NCBI RefSeq assembly: GCF_900119365.1
Contig: NZ_FPJO01000019.1
Coordinates: 1 to 64,000 of the forward strand
Source of the DNA: Streptomyces atratus
GTDB taxonomy: Bacteria; Actinomycetota; Actinomycetes; Streptomycetales; Streptomycetaceae
Length of the DNA stretch: 64,000 bases
Reading direction: 5' to 3'
Numbering within the stretch: position 1 is the stretch's first letter; the number at the start of each line of letters is the position of its first letter. This document shows positions 34,327 through 42,778 of the stretch, piece after piece. The notes beneath the pieces are model-generated. The model did no database searches and had not been told where the DNA came from. It worked only from the letters and a program-made list of their open reading frames with translations. The position numbers and the translations under genes were made by a program.

Positions 34327-35584
34327 AGTCGGCGGAGGAGGCGAACTCCTCCCGGACGGCGGGCGCGGCGGGCGCCGGACGCGCCGCGGGGACCTCGCCG
34401 CTCCCCTTGCCGCCGTCGCTGCCGTCCCGGCCGCGCCAGGCCTGGATCCGGGCCACGACCGGCTGGGTCCAGCGGGCGGTGAGCGGTCCGACGATGACGA
34501 GGATGAGGACGTAGGCGGTGGCGATGGGCCCGATCCGGGGCTCGGTCGCCACGGCCAGACCGGCGATGACGATGGAGAACTCACCACGTGCGACGAGCGT
34601 TCCGCCGGCCCGCCACCGTCCGCGCGAACCGATTCCGGCGCGCCGGGCCGCGTACCAGCCGGTGGCGATCTTGGTGAAGACGGTGACGATCGCCAGCAGC
34701 GCCGCGGGGAGCAGCACCGGCGGGATCTCGGCCGGGTTGGTGGAGAGCCCGAAGAACACGAAGAAGACGGCGGCGAACAGGTCCCGCAGCGGCGTCAGCA
34801 GCTTGCGCGCGCCCTCGGCGACCTCGCCCGAGAGCGCGATCCCGACCAGGAACGCGCCGACGGCGGCGGAGACCTGCAGCTCCTGGGCCACACCGGCCAC
34901 CAGGACGGTCAGCCCGAGGACGACCAGCAGCAGCATCTCCGGATTGTCGGAGGACACCGCCCGGCTGATCAGCCGGCCGTGCCGCAGCGCCAGATAGAGC
35001 ACGAATCCGACGGTGCCGAGCGCGATGAGCAGGGCCATGCTGCCCCCGGCGAGGCCCGCTCCCGCGACCATCGCGGTGAGCAGCGGCAGGTAGACGGCCA
35101 TCGACAGGTCCTCGATGACGAGCACGCCGAGAATGACGGGTGTCTCCCGGTTGCCCAGCCGCCCGAGGTCGGTGAGCACCTTCGCGATGACCCCGGACGA
35201 CGAGATCCAGGTGACCCCGGCCAGCGCGACCGCCCCCACGGGCCCCCAGCCGAGCAGCAGCGCCGCCACCGCTCCCGGGGTCGCGTTGAGCACGAAGTCC
35301 ACGGCTCCGGAAGGGTATTGCGTCTTGAGGCTGGTCACCAGCTCCGAGGCGCTGTACTCCAGGCCGAGCAGGAGCAGCAGCAGGATGACGCCGATCTCGG
35401 CGCCGACGGCGGTGAATTCCTCACTGGCCCCGAGCGGCAGCAGCCCGCCCTCGCCGAACGCGAGCCCGGCCAGCAGATACAGCGGGATCGGCGAGAGCCC
35501 TATCCGCCCGGCGAAGCGGCCGATGATGCCCAGCCCCAGAATGACGGAGCCGAGCTCCACCAGCAGCGCGGTCGTGTCGTGCAC
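34325..35584 (-). CDS. CPA2-type cation:proton antiporter (KhtU-like)
   Basis: A 419-residue membrane protein of the KefB/KhtU family with about twelve helices. Family segments are LFAAVFFVFFGLSTNPAEIP and GTLVARGEFSIVIAGLAV, and a poly-Leu stretch ILLLLLLGLEYSASELV is present near residue 70. No RCK domain is fused; instead the separate TrkA-C protein at 35587 precedes it by two bases. The pair resembles Bacillus KhtTU, a K+/H+ efflux antiporter gated by its regulatory subunit. Confidence 0.92.
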   Translation of the reverse strand: MHDTTALLVELGSVILGLGIIGRFAGRIGLSPIPLYLLAGLAFGEGGLLPLGASEEFTAVGAEIGVILLLLLLGLEYSASELVTSLKTQYPSGAVDFVLNATPGAVAALLLGWGPVGAVALAGVTWISSSGVIAKVLTDLGRLGNRETPVILGVLVIEDLSMAVYLPLLTAMVAGAGLAGGSMALLIALGTVGFVLYLALRHGRLISRAVSSDNPEMLLLVVLGLTVLVAGVAQELQVSAAVGAFLVGIALSGEVAEGARKLLTPLRDLFAAVFFVFFGLSTNPAEIPPVLLPAALLAIVTVFTKIATGWYAARRAGIGSRGRWRAGGTLVARGEFSIVIAGLAVATEPRIGPIATAYVLILVIVGPLTARWTQPVVARIQAWRGRDGSDGGKGSGEVPAARPAPAAPAVREEFASSAD

Positions 35585-35586
35585 GG

Positions 35587-36057
35587 TCAGCCCTCCGCGA
35601 TGATCTCGGAGAGCGTGTCGACGCCCTCCCGCGTTCCGACGGCGACCAGGGTGTCTCCGATGGCCAGCCGGAAGTCCGGCCCCGGGGACGGATGCGCACT
35701 GTGCGTCCGCAGCACCGCCACGATCGAGGCCCCCGTCCGGGTCCGCGCCTTCGTGTCCCCGAGCAGCCGCCCGCCGTACGGGGAGCGGGTCCCGAGCGGG
35801 ATGTGCTCGGTGACCAGGTCGATGCCCTCGGTGCGCACGGCGTCGATGGGCGCCGCGTCGATGAGGTGCGCGAGGCCGGTGGCCTCCTGCGGTGTCAGGG
35901 GTACCGAGAGCCGGCAGGAATCGGGGTCGTCCTGGTCGTAGAAGCCGATGAAGCGGCGTCCGTCGTGGTGGACGACGACGGAGATGTGCTGGCCCGACTC
36001 GGTCGTGTAGTCGTACTGCACACCGACTCCGGGCAGCGTGGTGCGGTGGGTTCCCAT
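35587..36057 (-). CDS. Antiporter regulatory subunit with TrkA-C domain (KhtT-like)
   Basis: A 156-residue protein. The N-terminal part (VQYDYTTESGQHISVVVHHDGRRFIGFY) is typical of KhtT-like proteins, and the C-terminal RCK_C domain (ASIVAVLRTHSAHPSPGPDFRLAIGDTLVAVG) would bind the regulatory ligand. In Bacillus KhtT senses nucleotides and pH and gates KhtU. It is the first gene of a two-gene operon with its start 65 bases before the region of the tRNA fragment. Confidence 0.92.
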   Translation of the reverse strand: MGTHRTTLPGVGVQYDYTTESGQHISVVVHHDGRRFIGFYDQDDPDSCRLSVPLTPQEATGLAHLIDAAPIDAVRTEGIDLVTEHIPLGTRSPYGGRLLGDTKARTRTGASIVAVLRTHSAHPSPGPDFRLAIGDTLVAVGTREGVDTLSEIIAEG

Positions 36058-36161
36058 GGCTTCCTCCCGAGAGGTGCGGCGGCTCTTTGACGCACTTGGT
36101 GATCTCTTTATCTCCCCATTACCTTAACCGGAGGGTCCCGCCGCCTGCGGGGCACGGGCCG

Positions 36162-36201
36162 GTCCAGCTCGGAGCGCGAGTTCGATTCTCGTCACCCGAC
36201 C
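36162..36201 (+). tRNA. 3' fragment of tRNA-Gly (not a complete gene)
   Basis: The stretch GGAGCGCGAGTTCGATTCTC and the following GTCACCCG match the variable loop, T arm and acceptor 3' side of Streptomyces tRNA-Gly. Similarity starts about at the anticodon loop; no anticodon stem, D arm or 5' half is present upstream. This is the usual form of an attachment-site remnant left by a tyrosine integrase. A hairpin that would have served the tRNA follows at 36209. Confidence 0.7.
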
Positions 36202-36208
36202 CATGACG

Positions 36209-36235
36209 AAGGCCCCGGTCGACGACCAGGGCCTT
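36209..36235 (+). terminator. Hairpin after the tRNA fragment
   Basis: AAGGCCC (36209-36215) pairs with GGGCCTT (36229-36235), with an inner GGTC/GACC stem. It is the kind of terminator found after tRNA genes. Confidence 0.6.
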
Positions 36236-36267
36236 GCTTGTTCGCGAGCGGTTCGCCCGAGTGCGGG

Positions 36268-36789
36268 TCAACGGCTCGGCGTGTGGGGAACTCTCCAGCC
36301 GGAGATGTCCGTAATGAACTCTTGGTAGGGACGATTCGACCCTTTGGGCTCCGCAAGCAGTCCCTTTGTCAAAGCTGCCGATGCGATCTCGGGCCCATCG
36401 CTCTCCCTGAAGCGTGGGCTGGTGAGAAGGCCTTCGAGGTCCTCCTTCGGAGCCTGCCGACGCCCGCTGTCCTTCCCCTGCCACGTCGCCGGGATTCTCC
36501 ACGAGGACCGGTAGAGCGTGAATGCCTCCGGAAAGAGGAGGAGCCATGCTTCGGACTCTGCGGCAGCAAGCGCGTAGACAGAGGACGAGGCACCACTCGC
36601 TTTGGCCAGCGCAGCCGATACCGCCTTCCGTGCGGTGTCGTAGGCGGGTCCAGGGCAGGCATCCATGTCTTCGTGGACAGCGATCCCCACGAACTCGCCG
36701 GCCTTCAGCCGTGCTTTGCCGCGCGCCTTGCTCACCAAGGTGCCTGCTGCCGTGGCCAGTTCGGTACCGGACTTCTTCCGTAACCGCAC
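36268..36789 (-). pseudogene. Truncated Toprim-like (DUF4276-type) protein
   Basis: A 173-residue frame opening with GTG at 36789 and no ribosome site. The segment GEFVGIAVHEDMDACPGPAYDTAR carries an acidic DxD-type motif, and ALAAAESEAWLLLFPEAF follows; this pattern recalls the Toprim-type nucleases of defence systems (DUF4276 family). The N-terminal strand with the catalytic glutamate is not visible, although the frame continues open upstream without a start. I judge it N-terminally truncated. It lies just right of the tRNA-Gly fragment. Confidence 0.45.
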
Positions 36790-37383
36790 CGGGTCGGTGA
36801 TCTCGGTGAGAGTGACGGTGGCCGCAAGGCCGGGATGGGCCGCCGTCGACGTGTACAGATTGCTCAGTGACGGTCGTCGTCTGCATGCCGCAGGCGAGGT
36901 GGAGAGAGCGGATGCCTACGGAAGCGGCGGCGGTGTGCCACCAGCCGCGTGTGGCCGTGGACGCGCCCTCGTCCGACACCCGTATCAATAGGGCGGTTCG
37001 ACGCCCTCCAAGGCATCGGCGATCCGACGCCGCCCCTCCCTGCGGCGCTCGCGCCGCTGCTGGAACGCCAGTACGTCCGCAAGGCGGACCACGCGGTGGC
37101 TGCTGCCGGGCAGGTTCGTTCACTCACGAGCAGCGCCACCTGCCCGGCGCGAAGTCCGGCCGCTCGGGCGAGTGTGTCCAGGCGGTGATGGCCTTCGTTC
37201 GCGAGGAGGGACAGCAGGGGAGCGGCCTGGGGGGAGAAGGCCCATTCCTCTCTCCCCCCGCAGTCGACACCGCGTTGCTCTCCCTGTCGCTGTGCAGCCG
37301 GGCGCGAGAACTGCCGTCCGAGGGCTGCTCGGCCTCGCGTCCGCGAGCCACTGCTCGGCATCATCACGTTCCGCATGCGTGCA
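36790..37383. other. Gene-poor, probably decayed region
   Basis: Nearly 600 bases without a convincing gene on either strand. Leftward frames around 37124-37260 keep a helix-rich piece (SPQAAPLLSLLANEGHHRLDTL) but no start or family could be assigned. The composition is less GC-skewed by codon position than in flanking genes, which suggests remnants of several genes. Confidence 0.4.
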
Positions 37384-37420
37384 ATACTTCTATTGATGAA
37401 AGTATCCTGAATGGAAGTAT
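37384..37420. promoter_or_regulatory. ATACTT/AAGTAT repeats before the DUF234 ATPase gene
   Basis: ATACTT (37384-37389) is inverted relative to AAGTAT at 37400-37405 and at 37415-37420. The cluster is AT-rich and lies 30-66 bases before the chosen GTG, where a promoter and operator are expected. Confidence 0.4.
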
Positions 37421-37449
37421 CAAGGGCTGAATCATGGAGGTCGACCATC

Positions 37450-38877
37450 GTGAACGGGTTCATCGGGCGCCGCAGCGAACTTGCCCAACTCGGCGACCTG
37501 TTGGGTCTGGTGAAGACTGGCGGGCGCAGCGGAAGGCCCGGGCGGGCCGTGCTGATCCGGGGACGCCGCCGAGTGGGCAAGTCCCGCCTGGTGGAGGAGT
37601 TCTTGGAGCAGTCCGGGCTGCCGCATGTGTTCTTCACCGCCGTCGGCGGCTCCCGCGAGGAGGATCTGGCGGGCTTCGCCGTCGAGGTGAAGACCTCCCG
37701 GCTTCCCGACGCTGCGCGGTTCCGTGATTTCGCCGCCCCGCTGACCTGGGACGCCGCGCTGACCATGCTCGCCTCCGCGCTGCCCACCGACTCTCCCAGC
37801 GTGGTGGTCCTCGACGAGATGCCTTACCTCGTACGCGAGGACCCAAGCTTCGAGGGTGCGCTGCAGAAGGCGTTCGACCGGACGTTGTCGAAGCTGCCCG
37901 TTCTGCTCATCCTCATCGGCTCCGACATCGCCATGATGGAACAGCTCAACACCTATGGGCGGCCCTTCTACCAGCGGGGCACCGAGATGGTCGTGCCGCC
38001 GTTGAATCCGGCAGAGGTCGCTTCGATGCTCGATCTGCCGCCCGCCGACGCCTTCGACGCCTACCTGATCTCCGGCGGGCTCCCGCTCGTCCTGGAGGAA
38101 TGGCCGCAGGGCGCCGGGCTGTGGGAGTACCTCGAACTGGCCTTGCGCAGACCAACATCCGCCCTGCTGGTCAGCGGCGAACGAACCCTGGCTGCCGAGT
38201 TTCCCACCGAGGCGCAGGCTCGCACCGTCCTGGGCGCCATCGGCCACGGCGAGCGCACCTTCACTCTGATCGGCAGAGCAGCCGGCGGCCTCAACCCCAG
38301 CTCGGTATCCCGCTCGCTGGAACTCCTCACCTCCCGCCGCATGGTCGCCGCCGAACTACCCCTTTCCTCCAAGCCCAGCCGTGAGACCCGCTATCGCATC
38401 GACGACCCGTACCTGCGCTTCTGGCTCTCCTTCATCGGCCCCGGCATCGCGGCAGTCGAACGTGGCCGTGGTGACCGCGTCCTCGACACCATCCGCGCCA
38501 GCTGGACGTCATGGCGGGGCAGGGCCATCGAGCCCGTCATCCGCGAGGCCTTGTGGCGGCTGGGCTCCGACGAAGGGCAACTGCCCGCAGGCACCCATGC
38601 GATCGGCGGCTACTGGACCCGCACCAACGACCCGGAAATCGACATCGTCGGCGCCGACCGCTCCCCCATCGCCAAGAGAATCACTCTCGTGGGTTCGGTC
38701 AAGTGGCTGGAGAAGAAGCCCTTCGACAACCGTGACCTCGCCCGCCTCATCACCCACCGCTCCCAGCTTCCCGGCGCCGACGACAGCACCCCCTTGCTCG
38801 CCGTGACCCGCAGCGGGTGCACCGCCGACGGCGTCCGTGCTCTCACCCCCAAGGACCTCCATGACGCCTGGTCCTGA
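37450..38877 (+). CDS. Archaeal-type AAA ATPase with DUF234 nuclease-like domain
   Basis: A 475-residue protein. Walker A is GRRRVGKSRL (about residue 39), Walker B VVVLDEMPYL (about residue 120). A winged-helix region follows, and the C-terminal DUF234 part has a PEIDIVGAD then LVGSVKW arrangement (E-x-D and x-K), as in PD-(D/E)xK nuclease folds. Such STAND-like ATPases are scattered and probably mobile; function is unknown, with defence suspected. GTG at 37450 with GGAGG upstream is preferred over 37411. Confidence 0.85.
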   Translation: MNGFIGRRSELAQLGDLLGLVKTGGRSGRPGRAVLIRGRRRVGKSRLVEEFLEQSGLPHVFFTAVGGSREEDLAGFAVEVKTSRLPDAARFRDFAAPLTWDAALTMLASALPTDSPSVVVLDEMPYLVREDPSFEGALQKAFDRTLSKLPVLLILIGSDIAMMEQLNTYGRPFYQRGTEMVVPPLNPAEVASMLDLPPADAFDAYLISGGLPLVLEEWPQGAGLWEYLELALRRPTSALLVSGERTLAAEFPTEAQARTVLGAIGHGERTFTLIGRAAGGLNPSSVSRSLELLTSRRMVAAELPLSSKPSRETRYRIDDPYLRFWLSFIGPGIAAVERGRGDRVLDTIRASWTSWRGRAIEPVIREALWRLGSDEGQLPAGTHAIGGYWTRTNDPEIDIVGADRSPIAKRITLVGSVKWLEKKPFDNRDLARLITHRSQLPGADDSTPLLAVTRSGCTADGVRALTPKDLHDAWS

Positions 38878-39163
38878 ATCTATGACCGGTCGTGCCACTA
38901 CGTGCCGGTCGGAGCGGTCGTAGGCAGCGGTCGGCAATGGCGCGCAACGAGGGGCCGAGGACTCTGCCGCATGGTCGTGTTTTCGCAGGGCAGGCCGAAT
39001 ATCGAACTCCGAACACCACTGCCGCGCCGCCTCGCTCGCTCCTGCGGCTCGCGGTCGGCCTTCCGGGGCTGGTCAAGTCGCCCCGAGAAAGGCTGTTCCG
39101 GGTAGGCCGGGCGGGTTGGGTCAGGGATTTCCGGTTGTGGCGCAGGGGGGTGATTTCATGCGG

Positions 39164-39276
39164 TACCGTGATCGCGTCATCACGCTCCGTGTGCTCCTGT
39201 GCGCGGGGCGGCCCCCGGGGGTGTTAGCAGCACCGCACCGAGGGCCTTCACCGCGAGTGGAGAAAGGTCCACCGGG
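39164..39276 (+). promoter_or_regulatory. Promoter and structured leader of winged-helix family copy 1
   Basis: A -10-like TACCGT (39164-39169) is followed by three potential hairpins. Stem 1 pairs CTCCGTG (39185-39191) with CGCGGGG (39202-39208). Stem 2 pairs GGCCC (39210-39214) with GGGCC (39242-39246) plus an inner GGTG/CACC. Stem 3 pairs GTGGA with TCCAC around the AAAGG ribosome site. The leader at 59277-59393 has the same plan with compensating base changes. Confidence 0.6.
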
Positions 39277-40344
39277 ATGCTTTGGCATGCTATCGCGCCC
39301 TCTCGGCGCTACACGAAGGCTTCGCACGATGTCGTGCGTCATCCGCGTCTGAACAGTGACGCGAAGATTCTTCTCCTGTACGTACAGGGGCTTCCCGAAC
39401 AGCAGGCCGGCAAGGCGCTCAGCGAGCATGCGAAGAAGTTCGGGATCACCGGCAGGGCCTACCAGAGGGCCAAGACGCAGCTGATTGCGAACGGGTTCGT
39501 GCACGAGTGGAAGCGGCAGGGGGACCGGGGGTTCTGGGTGACCGACCAGCTCTTCGCCAATGTGCCTCTGACGGTTGAACAGGCTGCTGCGGTGCGGAAC
39601 GACAGGGTTGGGGCCCCGTCAGCTTCTGCGGCCCCGTCGGCTCCTGCGGTCCCGGCCGCCCGTCCGGGTGCGCGGAATCCGGCCGTCGGTGAGCCGGGGG
39701 GCCGGGCGGTCGGTGGCTATGAACCGGTAGATGAAGAACTTGGGGAGAACTACTCCCACCCACCCTCCGAAGCGTCCGAAGCGTCCGAAGCGTTCGTAGC
39801 TTCCGAAGTCGGGGAGGGGGAGCGGGTGTTGCTCTCGCTTCGGCACGTGAATCCGCAACTGCACCTCGGGGTGCGGGAGGCGCGGGGGCTGGCCGAGGTC
39901 GCCGGCGAGTGGATTCGGCGCGGTGTGAGTGCTGCGGAGCTGCGGCGGGCGTTGATCAGTGAGCTGCCCAGGGACGGCGTACGGTCCGCTGTCGGGTTCC
40001 TGCGACACCGGCTCGTCCAGAAACTTCCGGCGCCGGTGGCGGCCCCGGCCCCACCCGTCGCGCCGCCGCCCGTAAGGCAGTTCGTCGTCTGCGAGGGGGA
40101 GGGGGAGGAGCATGTGTTCCGTCCCGTCGGGGACGAGACCCTGTGCGGGCCGTGTGCCCGTGAGGCGAACCGGGTCTACTGGGCTGCCCGGCGGGCCGAG
40201 ATGGAGAACGAACCCGATCCACTGCCGTGGCGGGAGCGGATCGCGGCGATCACCGAGGGCGAGCAGGGGCGGGAGCGAGGGGCGGATGCGGGCCCACCCG
40301 CGGTTCTCGCCGCCACGCTCCGCGATGCGGCGACAGGGTCGTAA
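39277..40344 (+). CDS. Streptomyces winged-helix family protein, copy 1
   Basis: A 355-residue protein. The N-terminal winged helix (about residues 1-110) starts HAIAPSRRYTKASHDVVRHP and includes GITGRAYQRAKTQLIANGFVHEW. A low-complexity linker follows (SEASEASEA), then a helical domain (GERVLLSLRHVNPQLHLGVREA) and a Cys-rich tail with CGPC that may bind zinc. This family occurs in many copies per Streptomyces genome and is annotated only as helix-turn-helix protein. It is paralogous to the protein at 59394. A role in regulation or plasmid-type replication is conceivable but unproven. Confidence 0.75.
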   Translation: MLWHAIAPSRRYTKASHDVVRHPRLNSDAKILLLYVQGLPEQQAGKALSEHAKKFGITGRAYQRAKTQLIANGFVHEWKRQGDRGFWVTDQLFANVPLTVEQAAAVRNDRVGAPSASAAPSAPAVPAARPGARNPAVGEPGGRAVGGYEPVDEELGENYSHPPSEASEASEAFVASEVGEGERVLLSLRHVNPQLHLGVREARGLAEVAGEWIRRGVSAAELRRALISELPRDGVRSAVGFLRHRLVQKLPAPVAAPAPPVAPPPVRQFVVCEGEGEEHVFRPVGDETLCGPCAREANRVYWAARRAEMENEPDPLPWRERIAAITEGEQGRERGADAGPPAVLAATLRDAATGS

Positions 40345-40374
40345 GCTCGCTGTCACCGGCGGAAAGGACACGCG

Positions 40375-40770
40375 ATGGCGGACTTTCGGGATCTGAAGTT
40401 CAGGGCGGTCACGTCGCTCCAGCGGCACGTGGTGAACCCGCTGGCCAGGCGGTCGGGATCGCAGATCTTGCTGGAGACGACCGGCCGTACGTCCGGGCTG
40501 CCCCGTCGCACCCCCGTCGGCGGCCGCCGCACCGGCCAGGAGTTCTGGCTGGTCTCCGAGTACGGCGACAAGTCGCAGTACATCCGCAACATCCGGGCCG
40601 ATCCCCGGGTCCGGGTCCGCATCGCGGGCCGCTGGTACGACGGGATCGCGCACCCGCTGCCCCAGGACGACGCCCGCGCCCGGCTCAGGACCCTGCCGCG
40701 CTACAACAGCGCCGTCGTGCGGGCGGTGGGTACGAATCTGCTGACCGTGCGGGTGGACCTGGCCGATTGA
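40375..40770 (+). CDS. F420-dependent nitroreductase-type (DDN-like) oxidoreductase
   Basis: A 131-residue split-barrel protein of the deazaflavin-dependent nitroreductase family. The pattern LETTGRTSGLPRRTPVGG, FWLVSEYGDKSQYIRNI and VRVRIAGRWYDG is characteristic. Members use reduced coenzyme F420 to reduce quinones, nitroaromatics or other small molecules. It lies 30 bases downstream of the winged-helix gene on the same strand and ends before the hairpin at 40797. Confidence 0.92.
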   Translation: MADFRDLKFRAVTSLQRHVVNPLARRSGSQILLETTGRTSGLPRRTPVGGRRTGQEFWLVSEYGDKSQYIRNIRADPRVRVRIAGRWYDGIAHPLPQDDARARLRTLPRYNSAVVRAVGTNLLTVRVDLAD

Positions 40771-40796
40771 CTCCGGAGCCGAGTCCGGAACCGAGT

Positions 40797-40827
40797 GTGC
40801 CTGGACGATGTGCAATCGTCCAGGCAC
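40797..40827. terminator. Hairpin terminator after the DDN-like gene
   Basis: GTGCCTGGACGA (40797-40808) and TCGTCCAGGCAC (40816-40827) form a perfect 12-base stem with a seven-base loop. Confidence 0.8.
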
Positions 40828-40849
40828 GTACGGGCGTTGGCCCGCCGGA

Positions 40850-41027
40850 TCAGTCGGTGATCTCGATCTTGCCGTTCTGGTCGCCGTTCGAGGTGGCGGC
40901 CTCCGGCTGGGCCGGGACCTCCGCCCTGGAGCGCCGCGTCGTCGTACTGCGCGAAGGCGTCCGCCTTCTTCTGCATGGCCTCGGTCTCGGCCTTGATCTC
41001 GGCCTGCTTGAGGTAGAAGGTCCGCAC
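40850..41027 (-). pseudogene. Frameshifted small coiled-coil protein gene
   Basis: One frame from a GTG at 41027 codes for RTFYLKQAEIKAETEAMQKK and continues to AFAQYDDAALQ, then a second frame carries on as AEVPAQPEAATSNGDQNGKI and ends at a TGA at 40850. Both parts keep good codon bias, so one indel near 40930 has split a gene of about 58 residues. A sequencing error is also possible. Confidence 0.5.
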
Positions 41028-41049
41028 TGACTGGATGGTCCCATAGACG

Positions 41050-41071
41050 CCCGGCAGTCTGTACTGCCGGG
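41050..41071. terminator. Hairpin downstream of the peroxiredoxin gene
   Basis: CCCGGCAG (41050-41057) pairs with CTGCCGGG (41064-41071) around a six-base loop, just past the peroxiredoxin stop (41084). Confidence 0.65.
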
Positions 41072-41083
41072 TTCGGCAATCTT

Positions 41084-41569
41084 TTACGCGCTCTTGATGC
41101 CGGAGAGCTGCTCGGTCAGCTTGTCGAGCGACTGGTACGTGGCACCGAGCAGCGCGACGTGCTTCCAGCGCAGCACCCCGTCGGGGCCGATGAGGAAGAC
41201 CGCGCGGCGCACCCCGATCCCGGGCGCCGCGACGCCGTACGCCCGCGCGGTCTCCCGTCCGGTGTCCGCGAGCAGCGGCATCCGCAGACCGTGGGCGCGG
41301 GCGAAGGACTCATGGCTGTCCACACCCTGTGGACTGATTCCCCAGACCTCCGCGTCGAGCTCGCCGAAGGCCTCCATGCCCGAGGAGTACGAGCAGAGCT
41401 GCTTGGTGCACACGGCCGTGTTGTCGCCCGGGTAGAACGCCAGGACCACGGCACGGCCGCGCGCCCCGGCGAGCGTGTAGTCGTGGCGTTCGAAGTCCTC
41501 GCCGGTGAGCACACCGCCCGGCAGGGTGAAGTCCGGTGCGGGCAGGCCGAGTTGCGGTGACGATCCCAT
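41084..41569 (-). CDS. Peroxiredoxin (BCP/PrxQ type)
   Basis: A 161-residue thioredoxin-fold peroxidase. The peroxidatic cysteine is C54 in FYPGDNTAVCTKQLCSY and the resolving cysteine is C59, five residues on, as in atypical two-cysteine PrxQ/BCP enzymes. It reduces hydrogen and alkyl peroxides using thioredoxin. It is a single gene, divergent from the alpha/beta hydrolase at 41667. Confidence 0.94.
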   Translation of the reverse strand: MGSSPQLGLPAPDFTLPGGVLTGEDFERHDYTLAGARGRAVVLAFYPGDNTAVCTKQLCSYSSGMEAFGELDAEVWGISPQGVDSHESFARAHGLRMPLLADTGRETARAYGVAAPGIGVRRAVFLIGPDGVLRWKHVALLGATYQSLDKLTEQLSGIKSA

Positions 41570-41666
41570 GTCGGTTCCTCCGTGGTCCGGTGCGGCCGGG
41601 TTTCTTTACCGGGCCGTACGTACAGCATGCTCGGTACGGGTCCGGCTCCCGCACCAGGAGGTACGT

Positions 41667-42377
41667 ATGGCACGACCGCCGTCCGCCTGCCGCCCGTCCG
41701 CGGCCGTGCTGCTGCTGCACGGCGGCGCCGAGACGGGCCTGGCCGCGCCGCTGCCCGGCCCGCTGAACCTGCCCGGCGTGCGGATGCGCCCGTTCGCCCG
41801 GTCCGTCGCCGGGGCGACCGGCGGCGCCGGAGGAGACGTACTCGTACGCACCGCCCGCTACACCCACCGCGGCTGGAACGGCCCCCGCGAGGACCCGCTG
41901 CACGACGCCGTACGCGCCCTGGACGCCCTCGGCCGCGAGGCCGGGGAGATCCCGGTGGTCCTGGTCGGCCACTCGATGGGGGCCCGCGCCGCCCTGCGCG
42001 CCGCCGGTCACCCGCTGGTGCGCGGGGTGGTCGGCCTCGCCGCCTGGTGCCCGGACGACGACCCGGTCGACCAGCTCGCGGACCGCGACGTCGTCCTGCT
42101 GCACAGCACCCGGGACCGCATCACCGGCCCCCGCGCGTCCCAGCGGCTCACGGCCCGTGCCCGGCTCGCCGGTGCCCGCTCCTGTCTGGTCGCGATCCGG
42201 GGCAGCGACCACGCGATGGTCCGGCGCGCCGGGGAGTGGCATGCGCTGACGGCCCGGATCGTCGCCGGGCTGCTGGAGCTGGGCCCGCTCCCCGGGCCGG
42301 TCGCGGACGCTCTCGGCCTCCCGCCGGACGCCCCGGCGGTCGACGGCACCCTCGACCTGGACCTGCTGGAGGAGTGA
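41667..42377 (+). CDS. Alpha/beta hydrolase
   Basis: A 236-residue hydrolase. The nucleophile elbow is GHSMG (about residues 100-104), the oxyanion region is LLLHGG near the N-terminus, and the histidine is probably in GSDHAMVRRAGEW. CAGGAGG lies six bases before the ATG at 41667. The family is too broad to predict substrate; the small size suits an esterase or dienelactone-type hydrolase. It is followed by DUF1876 on the same strand. Confidence 0.88.
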   Translation: MARPPSACRPSAAVLLLHGGAETGLAAPLPGPLNLPGVRMRPFARSVAGATGGAGGDVLVRTARYTHRGWNGPREDPLHDAVRALDALGREAGEIPVVLVGHSMGARAALRAAGHPLVRGVVGLAAWCPDDDPVDQLADRDVVLLHSTRDRITGPRASQRLTARARLAGARSCLVAIRGSDHAMVRRAGEWHALTARIVAGLLELGPLPGPVADALGLPPDAPAVDGTLDLDLLEE

Positions 42378-42446
42378 CGGGGCGGGGTGCGGTGCCGTGG
42401 TGCAGGGGCGCGGGAACGGGCGCACCCTGGTAGGGAGGTGATCGTC

Positions 42447-42719
42447 ATGGTGATGACAACTGTCGGGTGGCACATCGAGCTCGAATTCGACGAGGACACC
42501 CACCGCACCCGCGCGGCCGCCATGGTGCGGCTCCCGGACGGGACCGAGGTGCGGGCCCATGGATACGCGAGCCGCCATCCTTCCGACAAGAACCAGCCGA
42601 GGGTGGGCGAGGAGATCGCGGGAGCCAGAGCGCTCAACGAACTGGCGATGAAGATGCTGACGAAGGCGCACGACGAGATCGACGAGGCGTCCGGCCGGAC
42701 CTCGTACCCGCTCACCTGA
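42447..42719 (+). CDS. DUF1876 domain protein
   Basis: A 90-residue protein (GWHIELEFDEDTHRTRAAAM, then ALNELAMKMLTKAHDEID). DUF1876 proteins are small actinobacterial proteins with a double-stranded-RNA-binding-like fold; their role is unknown. GGGAGG precedes the ATG at eight bases. An in-frame ATG two codons later is an alternative. Confidence 0.92.
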   Translation: MVMTTVGWHIELEFDEDTHRTRAAAMVRLPDGTEVRAHGYASRHPSDKNQPRVGEEIAGARALNELAMKMLTKAHDEIDEASGRTSYPLT

Positions 42720-42726
42720 CAAAGGT

Positions 42727-42778
42727 GCCGGCCCCGCTCGCCGGCACATGGGGCCGGCCCCGCTCGCCGGCACATGGG
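42727..42778. repeat. Two tandem copies of a 26-base unit
   Basis: The unit beginning GCCGGCCCCGCTCGCCGG and ending CACATGGG is exactly duplicated (42727-42752 and 42753-42778), between the DUF1876 and SpoIIE-type genes. Each copy contains a short GCCGG/CCGGC self-complementary core. Confidence 0.9.

Noticed and set aside
36119..37123. 334-residue leftward frame
   Set aside because: No family features, and it conflicts with the better-supported Toprim-like frame and the tRNA fragment.
42727..42778. Coding sequence linking DUF1876 to the SpoIIE-type gene
   Set aside because: The open frame through the duplicated 26-base unit is Pro/Gly/Arg-rich, and AGGAGG supports a separate start at 42908.
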